From assembly GCA_049889215.1 (NCBI GenBank), contig JBMHDV010000001.1, forward strand, positions 1-31,321: a stretch of DNA of 31,321 nt, in the 5' to 3' direction. The position numbers and the translations under genes are program-made. The stretch comes from UBA817 sp049889215 (lineage in GTDB: Bacteria > Margulisbacteria > Marinamargulisbacteria > UBA817). Within the stretch, counting starts at the first letter, position 1; each line of letters opens with the position of its first letter. Positions 1 to 8,471 of the stretch are shown piece after piece. The notes below the pieces were generated by a model. That model saw only the letters and a program-made list of their open reading frames with translations, had not been told where the DNA came from and searched no databases.

Positions 1-13
1 GAAACCGTTCTTG

Positions 14-1270
14 ATGCTTTTTTTGAAAAGGTTTAGCTACTGGCGAAACCATTCTGATTATCCGAACCTTCTAAAAAATCTATCATCATTAAGTCTGGTC
101 CAAATCAGCAACTATATTTTGCCGTTAATCACATTGCCTTATTTGGCCAGAGTATTGGGTCCGGAGTACTATGGGTTGGTGATGATGGCACAAGCCACCA
201 TGATTTATTTTACGATTTTAACTGATTACGGCTTTAATCTATCGGCAACCAAAGATATTGCGGCTCATCAATCAGACACAAAAAAAGTGAGTGACATATT
301 CTCTGCTGTCATGGGAACCAAGTGTGTACTTTTACTCGTTGGAATGGGAATCTTAACCATTCTCGTCCAAACCATTCCAATTTTTAATGCCCATGCCATT
401 TTATTTTACGCATCATTCTTAATTGTTATTGGCAATACTTTTTTACCAACCTTTTTATTTCAAGGACTCGAAAAAATGAGCTTTATTGCAACATTCAACC
501 TCATTGCAAAATGCAGCTTTACGGCACTAATTTTTGTGCTAATCACATCGACAAGTGATTACCAATGGGTGCATGCCTTGTGGGGCATCAGCTATATAAT
601 TGTGGATATCGCAGCATTTATATTCATCAGAACAAAGTGCAATGTTCGTTTAACCATACCATCAATCAACCAAATAAAGGCGCTATTTGGAATCAGCTTT
701 GAATACTTTTTATCCCGCGTGGCCATTGCGATTTATTTGAGTACCAATGTCATTATCATTGGTATTTTATTATCCCCAGCAGCCGCAGGTATTTATGGTG
801 GAGCAGAAAAACTGTTGTTTGCCATCACCACCTTTTATGCGCCATTAATTGAAACCATTTATCCATATATGTCACGCACAAAAAATATCAATTTTGCCAA
901 AAAGGTGTTGGGCATTGCCATCAGTGTTAATATCATTGGCTGCCTGCTTGCTTTTGCACTTGCCCCTATTGTCATCCCCATTATTTTAGGGGCATCATTT
1001 GCTGATGCTGTCCCATTATTTCGGTGGATGATGATCATCGCTTTTTTGCACCTACCAGCATCCATCATTGGCTACCCAATACTTGGCGCAATGGGGCATG
1101 TTAAAACCGCAAATCGCAGTGTTATTGTTGGCGCCATCATTCATTTAATAATGGTCATTATCACCTACCCAATGATAACATCACCATTGCACTTTGTTTG
1201 GATAATGATCGCTTCTCAAAGTATCATTCTTGGTTGGCGACTGATTAAGTTTTTTCGTATTTTAAATTAA
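14..1270 (+). CDS. Wzx-type polysaccharide flippase (MOP superfamily)
   Basis: An integral inner-membrane protein of about 418 residues with roughly a dozen hydrophobic segments, the normal size for Wzx/RfbX O-unit flippases, which move undecaprenyl-linked oligosaccharides across the inner membrane. The N-terminal stretch, with SNYILPLITLPYLARVLGP at about residues 32-50 followed by YGLVMMAQA, is the family signature for the first helix and loop. The helices continue to the end with no internal break. I chose the ATG at 14; a TTG lies directly before it at 11. The frame is open to the window edge, so a start further upstream cannot be excluded, although the family signature lies so close to this start that little is probably missing. 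No Shine-Dalgarno site is visible. It converges with the gene at 1272, with one base between the stops. The transported glycan cannot be told from sequence. Confidence 0.85.
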   Translation: MLFLKRFSYWRNHSDYPNLLKNLSSLSLVQISNYILPLITLPYLARVLGPEYYGLVMMAQATMIYFTILTDYGFNLSATKDIAAHQSDTKKVSDIFSAVMGTKCVLLLVGMGILTILVQTIPIFNAHAILFYASFLIVIGNTFLPTFLFQGLEKMSFIATFNLIAKCSFTALIFVLITSTSDYQWVHALWGISYIIVDIAAFIFIRTKCNVRLTIPSINQIKALFGISFEYFLSRVAIAIYLSTNVIIIGILLSPAAAGIYGGAEKLLFAITTFYAPLIETIYPYMSRTKNINFAKKVLGIAISVNIIGCLLAFALAPIVIPIILGASFADAVPLFRWMMIIAFLHLPASIIGYPILGAMGHVKTANRSVIVGAIIHLIMVIITYPMITSPLHFVWIMIASQSIILGWRLIKFFRILN

Positions 1271-1271
1271 T

Positions 1272-2333
1272 TTATTGTTTTTTTGCATGGTAATCAAATG
1301 ACTGGTCAATCGCATTTGTATATTTTTTTGTTGTATGTGAGGACAATGAAAATGCTGGAAAGCGTAGCGCTCTAGAATTAAACGTCTTGCCATATGTTTC
1401 AACTGTATACACGCCTGTTTCTAATAGCGTCACCCGCTTTATCGCCATATCAAACGCATCAATATCAGGTGTTTCTGAAGTTTGGGAATATAAACGGCGT
1501 GCAAACCCACCAATGATTTGATTCGATGCGTCAAGAAAAAACACCATCATGCCACCGGCGGTTGTCTCATCGGAACCCGATTTATAAATATGATATCGAT
1601 CAATGGTCGGTGTTACCTTTGAAGGAATAGGGATTAAATGAGGCACTCCCATGCACGCAGAAAAAACAAGTCCACCACTTCCTGCAACACCTTGATAACA
1701 GCCACTATCCGTATTTTGTACAGATTGGGTCCCCCAACCCAATTGATGCAAATCATAAAACATGGTCAACGGTGTCACATCCGAATCTGTAATAACAAGA
1801 TCTTGTTGCAACTCGTAATAAAATCGACATTGATCAAATGTGACACTCACAAACTCAGCTGGCTCATCCGCAGCTTTTAATTTAAACGCTTCTTGGGTAT
1901 GTGTATAATAATTCACGCCATTAATTAACGCCGTTCCTTTCAGCTTGGCAGTAAATGACGTATCGGAAGATAATGGGCACGACGATACCGTAACATAACG
2001 ATACGACCCAGCTTTTATTTCTTTACGAAATAAATTATAAGATAGAAGATCACTATTTGAAAAAATAACCATGCAATTATCACCTGGGCATTCGTAAATT
2101 GCCAGAGTATCCCCAGCAGGTTGTCCACCAGCCGTCATATCAGTACTTAATACAATAGAATAAATAGGAAATTGAACTTCCTCTGGAGTAAAGCTGCCTT
2201 GATTAGCCGCAGAGAATAATGGGCATGTCAACATAAATACAAAGCAAAAATTAATTAATATTTTCAATTTTAAACTCAATAATACCTTTGGTTTCTTGGG
2301 CTTTGAACGCACATGATCCAAGAATACATCCAC
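1272..2333 (-). CDS. Secreted protein of unknown function
   Basis: I do not recognise this protein of up to 353 residues. It has a hydrophobic export segment at about residues 24-42 (ILINFCFVFMLTCPLFSA) followed by a mostly beta-type, Thr/Ser/Tyr-rich region with several cysteines (about residues 77, 82, 113, 168, 211 and 226), which suggests a disulfide-stabilised exported or surface domain. There are no further membrane helices and no lipobox. The longest frame starts at GTG 2333, which gives a long basic region before the export segment. A TTG at 2267 would give a compact signal peptide beginning MKILINF and looks more natural. A TTCAAA-17-TATTAT promoter-like pair stands just before that TTG. 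The preceding gene, pgeF, lies 74 bases upstream on the same strand. Confidence 0.6.
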   Translation of the reverse strand: MDVFLDHVRSKPKKPKVLLSLKLKILINFCFVFMLTCPLFSAANQGSFTPEEVQFPIYSIVLSTDMTAGGQPAGDTLAIYECPGDNCMVIFSNSDLLSYNLFRKEIKAGSYRYVTVSSCPLSSDTSFTAKLKGTALINGVNYYTHTQEAFKLKAADEPAEFVSVTFDQCRFYYELQQDLVITDSDVTPLTMFYDLHQLGWGTQSVQNTDSGCYQGVAGSGGLVFSACMGVPHLIPIPSKVTPTIDRYHIYKSGSDETTAGGMMVFFLDASNQIIGGFARRLYSQTSETPDIDAFDMAIKRVTLLETGVYTVETYGKTFNSRALRFPAFSLSSHTTKKYTNAIDQSFDYHAKKQ

Positions 2334-2407
2334 AAATAATTAAACAAACTAAACGGATACACCATTTCATATCAATTTAATTATCGATCAAATTTAACGA
2401 GGGCTTA

Positions 2408-3091
2408 CTACAATCTTGCGATACCAAAAACATTACGATCAGCACTATCACCAGATCGATAAGAAAAAAAACGATCAGGTGAACACTGCGTGCAATCATC
2501 CGATAAATAAAAATAAACCTCTTGCCCAAAAATAGCACGCCATTGTGACTGATTTTCAGAAATTAAATCAAAGTAGCTATTTGTTTCTCGATCAATTTGA
2601 TAACAACACACACACGATGCCGGGCCAAACCAACATGACACACGGCGAACGCCATAATCATAAAATTGCATGGCCATACGCTTAGAAATTCCCGCCAAGG
2701 TGCCTTCTCTTCCTGCATGAATTACACCAACATAGTCATCAGCCGCAACCAAAATAGGCAAACAATCAGCTGTCTTAACTGTCAAAATAACACCCCTATG
2801 ATTTGTAAACATAGCATCCCCCTTGACTGTGTAACTAACACCACGATGAGCAAGAGATGTTGCATTTGAATGAGCCCCAGCAGCAACACGCTGCTGAGTA
2901 GAATCCGGATTCATCCAAACCCAGTGATCATTTTTTTGCTGAATTTCAACAACATCATTAGAATGGGTTTGATTCATTCCAATTAGAGCCTCTACTGGAA
3001 GCGTACCTACACAACCTTGTTTCGTAAACACAACTGTTTTACAAGCAGTCTCCAATGAAAACTGAGCCAATGGTGACTGGGCATTACTCAC
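2408..3091 (-). CDS. pgeF: PgeF/YfiH laccase-domain protein (peptidoglycan editing or purine-nucleoside enzyme)
   Basis: A 227-residue member of the multicopper-polyphenol-oxidase/laccase-domain family (YfiH, YlmD). Members are described as cytoplasmic zinc enzymes acting on purine nucleosides, or as removing wrong L-Ser from UDP-MurNAc peptides. The family motifs are all present: MNQTHSNDV at 39-47, TVKTADCLPI at 104-113, VIHAGREGT at 123-131, FGPA at 155-158, and a terminal CTQCSPDRFFSYR at 200-212. The three expected metal ligands are visible as H43, C110 and H125. The stretch between the first His motif and GDAMFT at 91-96 is longer than I usually see in this family. The gene follows dprA with an 8-base overlap, so the two are very likely co-transcribed and translationally coupled. 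Confidence 0.85.
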   Translation of the reverse strand: MSNAQSPLAQFSLETACKTVVFTKQGCVGTLPVEALIGMNQTHSNDVVEIQQKNDHWVWMNPDSTQQRVAAGAHSNATSLAHRGVSYTVKGDAMFTNHRGVILTVKTADCLPILVAADDYVGVIHAGREGTLAGISKRMAMQFYDYGVRRVSCWFGPASCVCCYQIDRETNSYFDLISENQSQWRAIFGQEVYFYLSDDCTQCSPDRFFSYRSGDSADRNVFGIARL

Positions 3092-4118
3092 AACGATGCA
3101 CCTGCTGACCTGCTGAAATAATCACATCTCCATTTAACGACATTTGCGTAACTTCTTCAATAAGCTCAGTTAATGACATATCCAGTTGTGTAGCAAGGGA
3201 CTCTATTGAAATAGGTTCGGCAGGAATTTGAGCCAAGAGATCATCATCCTGCATGGGTTGAGCACACCCCAATAACGGCTGAATACCCAAAAAATGGGCC
3301 AATTGATCTGCATTCCCGATAGCAAACGCCCCATCATTCATCAGCTCATAACAGCCCTCACTTTGCGGTGCATTATACCCCCCAACAACAGCGGCAACAT
3401 CACGCCCCAAACCGGCGGCAATATTGGCGGTTAATACTGCCCCACTGCGCTTGGCAGCCTCAACCACAATAACTTTACTTGTCATCGCTGCTATCAATCG
3501 ATTTCGTTGAGGAAAATAATACGGCTTAGGAACTGTGCCAGGCGGACATTCAGTAATAACTGCACCAAGACCAGATTCAATCATCTGCTCAAACAATCCT
3601 TGATTTGTTATTGGCGTCATTTTATCCAGACCTGACGCTAAAACTGCCACCGTTTTATATGATTGATTTAAGGCTTGCTGATGCGCCATTGCATCAATCC
3701 CCAATGCACCACCGGATACAACCACCATTCCCTTTAACGATTGAACTAATGATGCCACACGAGACGCGGCCAATAATGATGGTCGCCGCGTACCAACAAT
3801 GGCAACTGCACCAGATAATGAAGCCGGCAACACCCCGTGCATAAACACACCCAATGGAGGATCCGTCAATTGTCGAAAGCCCGCTGGGTACAATGGATGA
3901 TCATCATCCACCCAAGTGATATTTAATGCAGATAACTGATCATATTGATTCGATAATAACGCTAAGCGTTTAACCAAAATGCGACGAAAAGGGTCAGTTG
4001 CTGGCAAGTTCAGCACAACATCTTGCATGTCCTTTTCAGATTGAATTGTGGCAGCAAATTGCGCCAATAGCCGTGGTCGATCAAACAACAATGATTGTAA
4101 TATAAATTTTATAGGCAT
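3084..4118 (-). CDS. dprA: DprA/Smf DNA-processing protein
   Basis: Protects incoming single-stranded DNA and loads RecA during natural transformation. The 344-residue protein has the full Rossmann-like core: AIVGTRRPS at 106-114, VVSGGALGIDAMAH at 133-146, TVAVLASGLD at 156-165, and YYFPQRNRLIAAMT with VVEAAKRSGAVLTA at 200-231. A C-terminal winged-helix domain (about 302-342, ISIESLATQLDMSLTEL) is of the kind found in many DprA proteins. The ATG at 4118 is supported by AGGAGG with a 5-base spacer. It heads a two-gene unit with pgeF. Its presence suggests transformation capacity, though dprA also occurs in non-competent lineages. Confidence 0.95.
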   Translation of the reverse strand: MPIKFILQSLLFDRPRLLAQFAATIQSEKDMQDVVLNLPATDPFRRILVKRLALLSNQYDQLSALNITWVDDDHPLYPAGFRQLTDPPLGVFMHGVLPASLSGAVAIVGTRRPSLLAASRVASLVQSLKGMVVVSGGALGIDAMAHQQALNQSYKTVAVLASGLDKMTPITNQGLFEQMIESGLGAVITECPPGTVPKPYYFPQRNRLIAAMTSKVIVVEAAKRSGAVLTANIAAGLGRDVAAVVGGYNAPQSEGCYELMNDGAFAIGNADQLAHFLGIQPLLGCAQPMQDDDLLAQIPAEPISIESLATQLDMSLTELIEEVTQMSLNGDVIISAGQQVHRCE

Positions 4119-4123
4119 AGCCC

Positions 4124-4129
4124 CCTCCT
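4124..4129 (-). promoter_or_regulatory. Strong Shine-Dalgarno site of dprA
   Basis: AGGAGG on the minus strand, 5 bases before the ATG. It fixes the dprA start and contrasts with the apparently leaderless unit heads elsewhere in the window. Confidence 0.8.
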
Positions 4130-4135
4130 AAAAAA

Positions 4136-4164
4136 AATGTATCCGTTTTAAAATTTAACGTCAA
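4136..4164 (-). promoter_or_regulatory. Sigma-70-like promoter of dprA-pgeF
   Basis: TTGACG (4159-4164) and TACATT (4136-4141) on the minus strand, with a 17-base spacer. The predicted transcript would have a short leader carrying the AGGAGG site. Position and spacing are good; there is no experimental support. Confidence 0.55.
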
Positions 4165-4196
4165 GATCCACAACAAAACCAACGATAATTAATACA

Positions 4197-5282
4197 ATGG
4201 AACCTATAAAGAACGGAAAAGTACACCAACCATCAAGCCAGAATCCGCACCCCTTAACAAATGCAATATTAAACAATCAAGTGAAACAAAAACTCCTGCA
4301 CCAACTCACCAATAACTCGGCCGGTAATTATGCGACAGCAGACACAGCTCGCAGTTTTCGAGCAGCCATGGATTATGCATTTTTTACAGCAATTCCAAAC
4401 GATAACGCACGCTTTAGATCATGTATTCAAAATGGCCTTGCTTTGCAAAAACAGTTTTTTGGTCAACGAGAAAAAAACTCCCCTCCATCATTAAAACTTC
4501 AGCAATTTAATAAACATTTTAAAGACTCACCCAGTCATTTGCACATATCTTATATGGGCACACGGACACACGCCATCGACTTGGTGGTTACTCGCAATGA
4601 GAATGGCTTATTTATTACCGTTTGCAACCGCGGTGAGCGAGGAGATCATAACATTTTTGAAACCTATCAATGCAGCAAGTCAGCTAATTTTGCAGAGCAA
4701 CACAAAACATTAAATCAAATACTAAATGCAGCCTATACTGCAGAAACAAACAGCAATAGCAATTCAGCCATCAACGACTTTTATGCATGTTTTGGTGAAA
4801 AAGCGTTGACCCCTACCGAGGGTAAATCAAAGGGATTTAAACCACCACCACCCACCAAGGATCAAAAAGCAGAAAACTGTGTTCGCGCAAGCATATCTGC
4901 TGCTCACAAATGGATGGCCACACAAGAAGATTGCCCAGCGGCCCATAAAGCCGTTAAACAATTACTCATCACATCACTTGAACAGGAATTATCATCGGCC
5001 ATAAGGTCCGTCGCTGCTAAATCAATTAAATTAGAAGGTACGAGCCCCATTAATTTACTAACAACACTATTAACAAATGAACCCACAGCAGACGACATTA
5101 AACCAATCATTCACCCCTGGCTCCGCTACACCAGTGAGCGGTTGGACCCTGACATTGGAAGCGTTTCGCACGATAAAAAAACGGACACAAAAACGTTGAA
5201 AGATTTAACAGAAACACTACTAAACATAATTAAGCAAAATGAAAAACTCAGGCAACTGCTTGAAATGATTTCAAAACCTTAA
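4197..5282 (+). CDS. Orphan protein, candidate cysteine hydrolase (possible secreted effector)
   Basis: I do not recognise a named family for this 361-residue protein. It has no signal peptide or membrane helix. An N-terminal polar region is followed by a beta-rich block, YMGTRTHAIDLVV at 119-131 then GLFITVCNRGERGDHN at 137-152, and after a Ser/Asn-rich linker and a proline run (216-219) by DQKAENCVRASISAAHKW at 222-239. The order His (H125), acidic or Asn residue (N144, E147 or D150), Gln (Q223), Cys at the start of a helix (C228) is that of clan CE peptidases and acetyltransferases (adenain, Ulp1, YopJ types). This is inference from motif order only. The C-terminal part is helical. It has no Shine-Dalgarno; a GATAAT box ends 8 bases before the ATG. 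It lies between dprA and dxr, both on the other strand, and its 3' end overlaps that of dxr by 4 bases. Confidence 0.7.
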   Translation: MEPIKNGKVHQPSSQNPHPLTNAILNNQVKQKLLHQLTNNSAGNYATADTARSFRAAMDYAFFTAIPNDNARFRSCIQNGLALQKQFFGQREKNSPPSLKLQQFNKHFKDSPSHLHISYMGTRTHAIDLVVTRNENGLFITVCNRGERGDHNIFETYQCSKSANFAEQHKTLNQILNAAYTAETNSNSNSAINDFYACFGEKALTPTEGKSKGFKPPPPTKDQKAENCVRASISAAHKWMATQEDCPAAHKAVKQLLITSLEQELSSAIRSVAAKSIKLEGTSPINLLTTLLTNEPTADDIKPIIHPWLRYTSERLDPDIGSVSHDKKTDTKTLKDLTETLLNIIKQNEKLRQLLEMISKP

Positions 5283-6430
5283 GTCAATTGCAGCTGCAGC
5301 TTTACCTCTGCATCTAAATCAATAATATCTTCAATGGTAGAAACAGTGCGATGCTGAAAATGATCCAATGTAGTTAAAATATGATCATGAATCCCTAAGT
5401 ACGTAATATCATCATTAAGAAACCGAGCAACGGCAACTTCATTGGCCGCATTAAACACAATGGGCAACACACCACCCTTTCGTCCACAATCAATAGCCAA
5501 CGATAATAAGGGAAACACGTGATGGTTTGGTTCAAAAAACTCGAGTCCAGATAATTGTGTTAAATGGGCTTGTTCAAATGGCGTTTGGAATCGGTCTGGA
5601 TATGTCAATGCATATTGAATGGGGTACCGCATATCTGGGCGACCCATGTGAGCTAAAATAGCACCATCAACCGTTTCAACAAACGCATGGACAATGCTTT
5701 TGGGATGAACCACAACATGAATATCATCATAAGCAATATCAAACAAATGGTGGGCTTCAATAATTTCTAAACCTTTGTTCATCATCGTTGCCGAATCTAT
5801 TGTAATTTTTGCACCCATATCCCAATTCGGGTGCTTTAACGCATCCGCCTTAGTAATCGCGTTAAATGTACTGGGGTCCCGTTGCCAAAACGGCCCACCA
5901 GATGCAGTTAACGTAACATGCTTAACTTTAGCATCATCAAAATCAACTGCAGCTAAACACTGAAACAATGCTGAATGCTCGGAATCAACGGGGATTAAGC
6001 GAGTGCCAGATTGACGCACCATGTCCATAACAATAGTGCCAGCAGCCACAAGAACTTCTTTATTTGCAATCGCAATATGCTGAACCTTAGGAATCGCAGC
6101 CACCACAGGAGGCAACGCCGCAGTACCGACAATGGCCACCAATAAAATCGCCATTGGAACATCAACCAGTGATAGCAACCCCTCTTCGCCAATAAAAATT
6201 GTTGGCGTATATGTTAAGCCTGCCAATAGCTTTTCTTTAATATCAATCGTCGGAACAGCAATAAAATCAGGTTTAAACTCATTCGCAATACTGGTCATTA
6301 TTGTTACATTTGAATAACCACTCATCCCTTTCAAGTTAAATGAATCAGGAAAGGCACGTATGACATCAACAGCTTGAGTCCCAATAGATCCAGTAACGCC
6401 TAAAACAACAACATCACGCGGAGCACTCAT
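5279..6430 (-). CDS. dxr: 1-deoxy-D-xylulose 5-phosphate reductoisomerase
   Basis: Catalyses the NADPH-dependent rearrangement and reduction of DXP to MEP, the committed step of non-mevalonate isoprenoid synthesis, which feeds the undecaprenyl synthase encoded two genes upstream. The 383-residue protein has the usual length. Visible motifs are the nucleotide-binding VTGSIGTQ at 12-19, IANKEVLVAAG at 121-131, PVDSEHSALFQCL at 147-159, TASGGPF at 175-181, SATMMNKGLEIIEAHHLF at 213-230 and GRPDMRYPIQYAL further on. The metal ligands D149, E151 and E222 are in place. It is the last gene of the pyrH operon, overlapping cdsA by 4 bases (ATGA). Confidence 0.97.
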   Translation of the reverse strand: MSAPRDVVVLGVTGSIGTQAVDVIRAFPDSFNLKGMSGYSNVTIMTSIANEFKPDFIAVPTIDIKEKLLAGLTYTPTIFIGEEGLLSLVDVPMAILLVAIVGTAALPPVVAAIPKVQHIAIANKEVLVAAGTIVMDMVRQSGTRLIPVDSEHSALFQCLAAVDFDDAKVKHVTLTASGGPFWQRDPSTFNAITKADALKHPNWDMGAKITIDSATMMNKGLEIIEAHHLFDIAYDDIHVVVHPKSIVHAFVETVDGAILAHMGRPDMRYPIQYALTYPDRFQTPFEQAHLTQLSGLEFFEPNHHVFPLLSLAIDCGRKGGVLPIVFNAANEVAVARFLNDDITYLGIHDHILTTLDHFQHRTVSTIEDIIDLDAEVKLQLQLT

Positions 6431-7200
6431 AAGAAACTCAATAAAATAAATAGAATTGGTGCAACAAATAAGGAACTATCTGCACGGTCAAGAATACCAC
6501 CATGGCCAGGAAGAATATTCGAAGAATCTTTCACATTGTATGTGCGTTTAATTAATGATTCATACAAATCACCCAACTGCCCAGATAACCCAATCGCAGC
6601 GCCACCCAAAACCAAAACAAATGGAAGGTCTTTAATGTAACAGACGACAGCTACTGAAATCATAGCCGCAATTACTCCACTTACAGTCCCCTCTATGGTT
6701 TTATTCGGACTAATAGTACTCAATTGACGCTTTCCAAACCGTTTACCACCATAATAGGCAAAAACATCAGTGGCCCAAATCGCCAAAAACATAACAACAA
6801 CCATTAGTAAGCCCTGAGACAGCTCTCGAATTAAATAAATGGATGAAAACCCAAAATAAATGTAGCAAAAATACTTTAAGTTATTTAAAAAAGCAACATT
6901 CCTAAACAATAGCTGTTTTTTAAAAAATTCATAGGTAAACAGAAACGAGCACACCAACATCAATCCAAAGTAAGCCAACCCAAACGATGGTTCACCTTGA
7001 TACAAAAAGCCCATTAACAATGTGTAAAAGATCATATTGATGACCATTAAGAATTGAGAACGTAGTTCTGTAATCGACTGAACTTCATAAAATGCAAGAA
7101 CCCCAATCAACCATAAAAACATCAACAACGAAATACCACCGTTCGAAATCACATAAATTCCAACCGCTAACAAACATAACCCCGTTATAACTCGACTCAT
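6427..7200 (-). CDS. cdsA: Phosphatidate cytidylyltransferase
   Basis: Makes CDP-diacylglycerol from phosphatidic acid and CTP at the inner membrane. The 257-residue, multi-helix protein ends with the family signature: YESLIKRTYNVKDSS at 213-227 followed by PGHGGILDRADS at 231-242. An upstream conserved block, ATDVFAYYGGKRFGK with SPNKTIEG (143-171), also fits. The protein is shorter at the N terminus than the E. coli enzyme, as in many bacteria. It overlaps both neighbours by 4 bases, so translation is coupled from uppS through dxr. Confidence 0.95.
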   Translation of the reverse strand: MSRVITGLCLLAVGIYVISNGGISLLMFLWLIGVLAFYEVQSITELRSQFLMVINMIFYTLLMGFLYQGEPSFGLAYFGLMLVCSFLFTYEFFKKQLLFRNVAFLNNLKYFCYIYFGFSSIYLIRELSQGLLMVVVMFLAIWATDVFAYYGGKRFGKRQLSTISPNKTIEGTVSGVIAAMISVAVVCYIKDLPFVLVLGGAAIGLSGQLGDLYESLIKRTYNVKDSSNILPGHGGILDRADSSLFVAPILFILLSFL

Positions 7201-7934
7201 GTTGACAATCCTCCAAAACGCCGATCTCGTGATTGAAATTGCTGAATCACCTCCAACAAAGCGACCATATCAAAATCAGGCCAAAATACATCTAAGAAAA
7301 ACAATTCTGCATACGCACTTTGCCATAATAAAAAGTTACTAATTCGAATGTCGCCACCTGTGCGGATTAAAACATCTGGGTCTGGCAAATCTGCCGTATA
7401 CATATGGCCTGACAATGTATCTTCAGTGAGCTGAGTCATATCCTGTCCAGTCTTAGCGTATTGTTTAACTGCGTCTAATATTTCACGTCTCCCACCATAA
7501 TTCAACATAATATTTAATTGAATTTTAGAGTTTTTAGCCGTTGCAGCTTCACTTGATTGAATTAATGATAATAAGGTGTCATCAAAGGATGATAAATCGC
7601 CTAAAAATCGTAATTTAACCCCTTGCTCAACCAATTCATCAATTTCATCTTGAATCGATGACTTTAAAAATTTCAATAAAAAAGAAACCTCCTCATCAGG
7701 ACGCTTCCAATTTTCGGTTGAAAACACATAAACTGACAGAACTTTAACGCCCAGGTGAACACAATTAATTAAGGTCTTCTTTAACTGCTTTTGACCTTGA
7801 CGATGACCAAGGTTCCGTGGCATTAACCGTTTCTTTGCCCAACGACCATTCCCATCCATAATGATTGCAATATGATGTGGCACCCGGTCCAAATCAATGT
7901 TGTATTGATCGATAAGCTCAGTCACATTGGCCAT
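7197..7934 (-). CDS. uppS: Undecaprenyl diphosphate synthase (cis-prenyltransferase)
   Basis: Elongates farnesyl-PP with isopentenyl-PP to the C55 carrier lipid used for peptidoglycan and surface polysaccharides. The 245-residue protein shows HIAIIMDGNGRWAKKR at 21-36, with D27 as the metal/diphosphate aspartate, GHRQG at 43-47, YVFSTENWKRP, LNYGGRREI and the C-terminal RTGGDIRISNFLLWQSAYAE block. It lies 3 bases after frr and overlaps cdsA by 4. The product is the substrate of the sugar transferase and flippase functions also found in this window. Confidence 0.97.
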   Translation of the reverse strand: MANVTELIDQYNIDLDRVPHHIAIIMDGNGRWAKKRLMPRNLGHRQGQKQLKKTLINCVHLGVKVLSVYVFSTENWKRPDEEVSFLLKFLKSSIQDEIDELVEQGVKLRFLGDLSSFDDTLLSLIQSSEAATAKNSKIQLNIMLNYGGRREILDAVKQYAKTGQDMTQLTEDTLSGHMYTADLPDPDVLIRTGGDIRISNFLLWQSAYAELFFLDVFWPDFDMVALLEVIQQFQSRDRRFGGLST

Positions 7935-7937
7935 TGG

Positions 7938-8471
7938 TTAGATGGTTCTAATTTCAGTTTCTTTTTCTTTAAGCAAGTCATCAACACGAGAAACGTATTG
8001 ATCCAACGACTTTTGAATGGAATCAGATTCGCGTTTTTTATCATCATCAGATAAGTCATCCGACTTTTTCAATTCATCCAATGCATCACGACGAATATTT
8101 CGTAAGGAAACCTTCCCTTCTTCTGTTAATTTCTTAACATATTTCACCAATTCATCGCGTCGTTCTTCAGTTAAATCTGGTAAACGTAACCGAATAACAG
8201 TACCTTCAGTCTGCGGATTTAAACCGAGATCAGACGATAAAATTGCTTTTTCAACGGAAGATATTGCACCGCCATCAAAAACATTCAATACCAAGGTATT
8301 TCCATCAGATACTGACACTGACGCCAATTGCTGCAATGGAACATTTGCTCCATAATACTCCACAACAACTGGTGATAATAAATCAGGATTCGCGCGACCT
8401 GTACGAACCGACATTAATTTAGTTTTTAAATTATCTAATGTTTTTGTTAAACGATCTTCAAACGATGACAT
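7938..8471 (-). CDS. frr: Ribosome recycling factor
   Basis: With EF-G it splits post-termination ribosomes. The sequence has the expected LMSVRTGRANPDLL motif near residue 25, the beta-domain PLQQLASVSV, and RDELVKYVKKLTEEGKVSLR in the second helix. I place the start at ATG 8471 (177 residues, starting MSSFEDR) rather than the TTG five codons upstream, because GGAGG stands 8 bases before this ATG and the TTG lies inside that same site. This start overlaps the 3' end of pyrH by 14 bases, with the ribosome-binding site inside the last codons of pyrH. Confidence 0.96.
   Translation of the reverse strand: MSSFEDRLTKTLDNLKTKLMSVRTGRANPDLLSPVVVEYYGANVPLQQLASVSVSDGNTLVLNVFDGGAISSVEKAILSSDLGLNPQTEGTVIRLRLPDLTEERRDELVKYVKKLTEEGKVSLRNIRRDALDELKKSDDLSDDDKKRESDSIQKSLDQYVSRVDDLLKEKETEIRTI

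Noticed and set aside
8017..8355. 112-residue plus-strand ORF opposite frr
   Set aside because: A Ser/Arg-rich shadow of the conserved frr gene.
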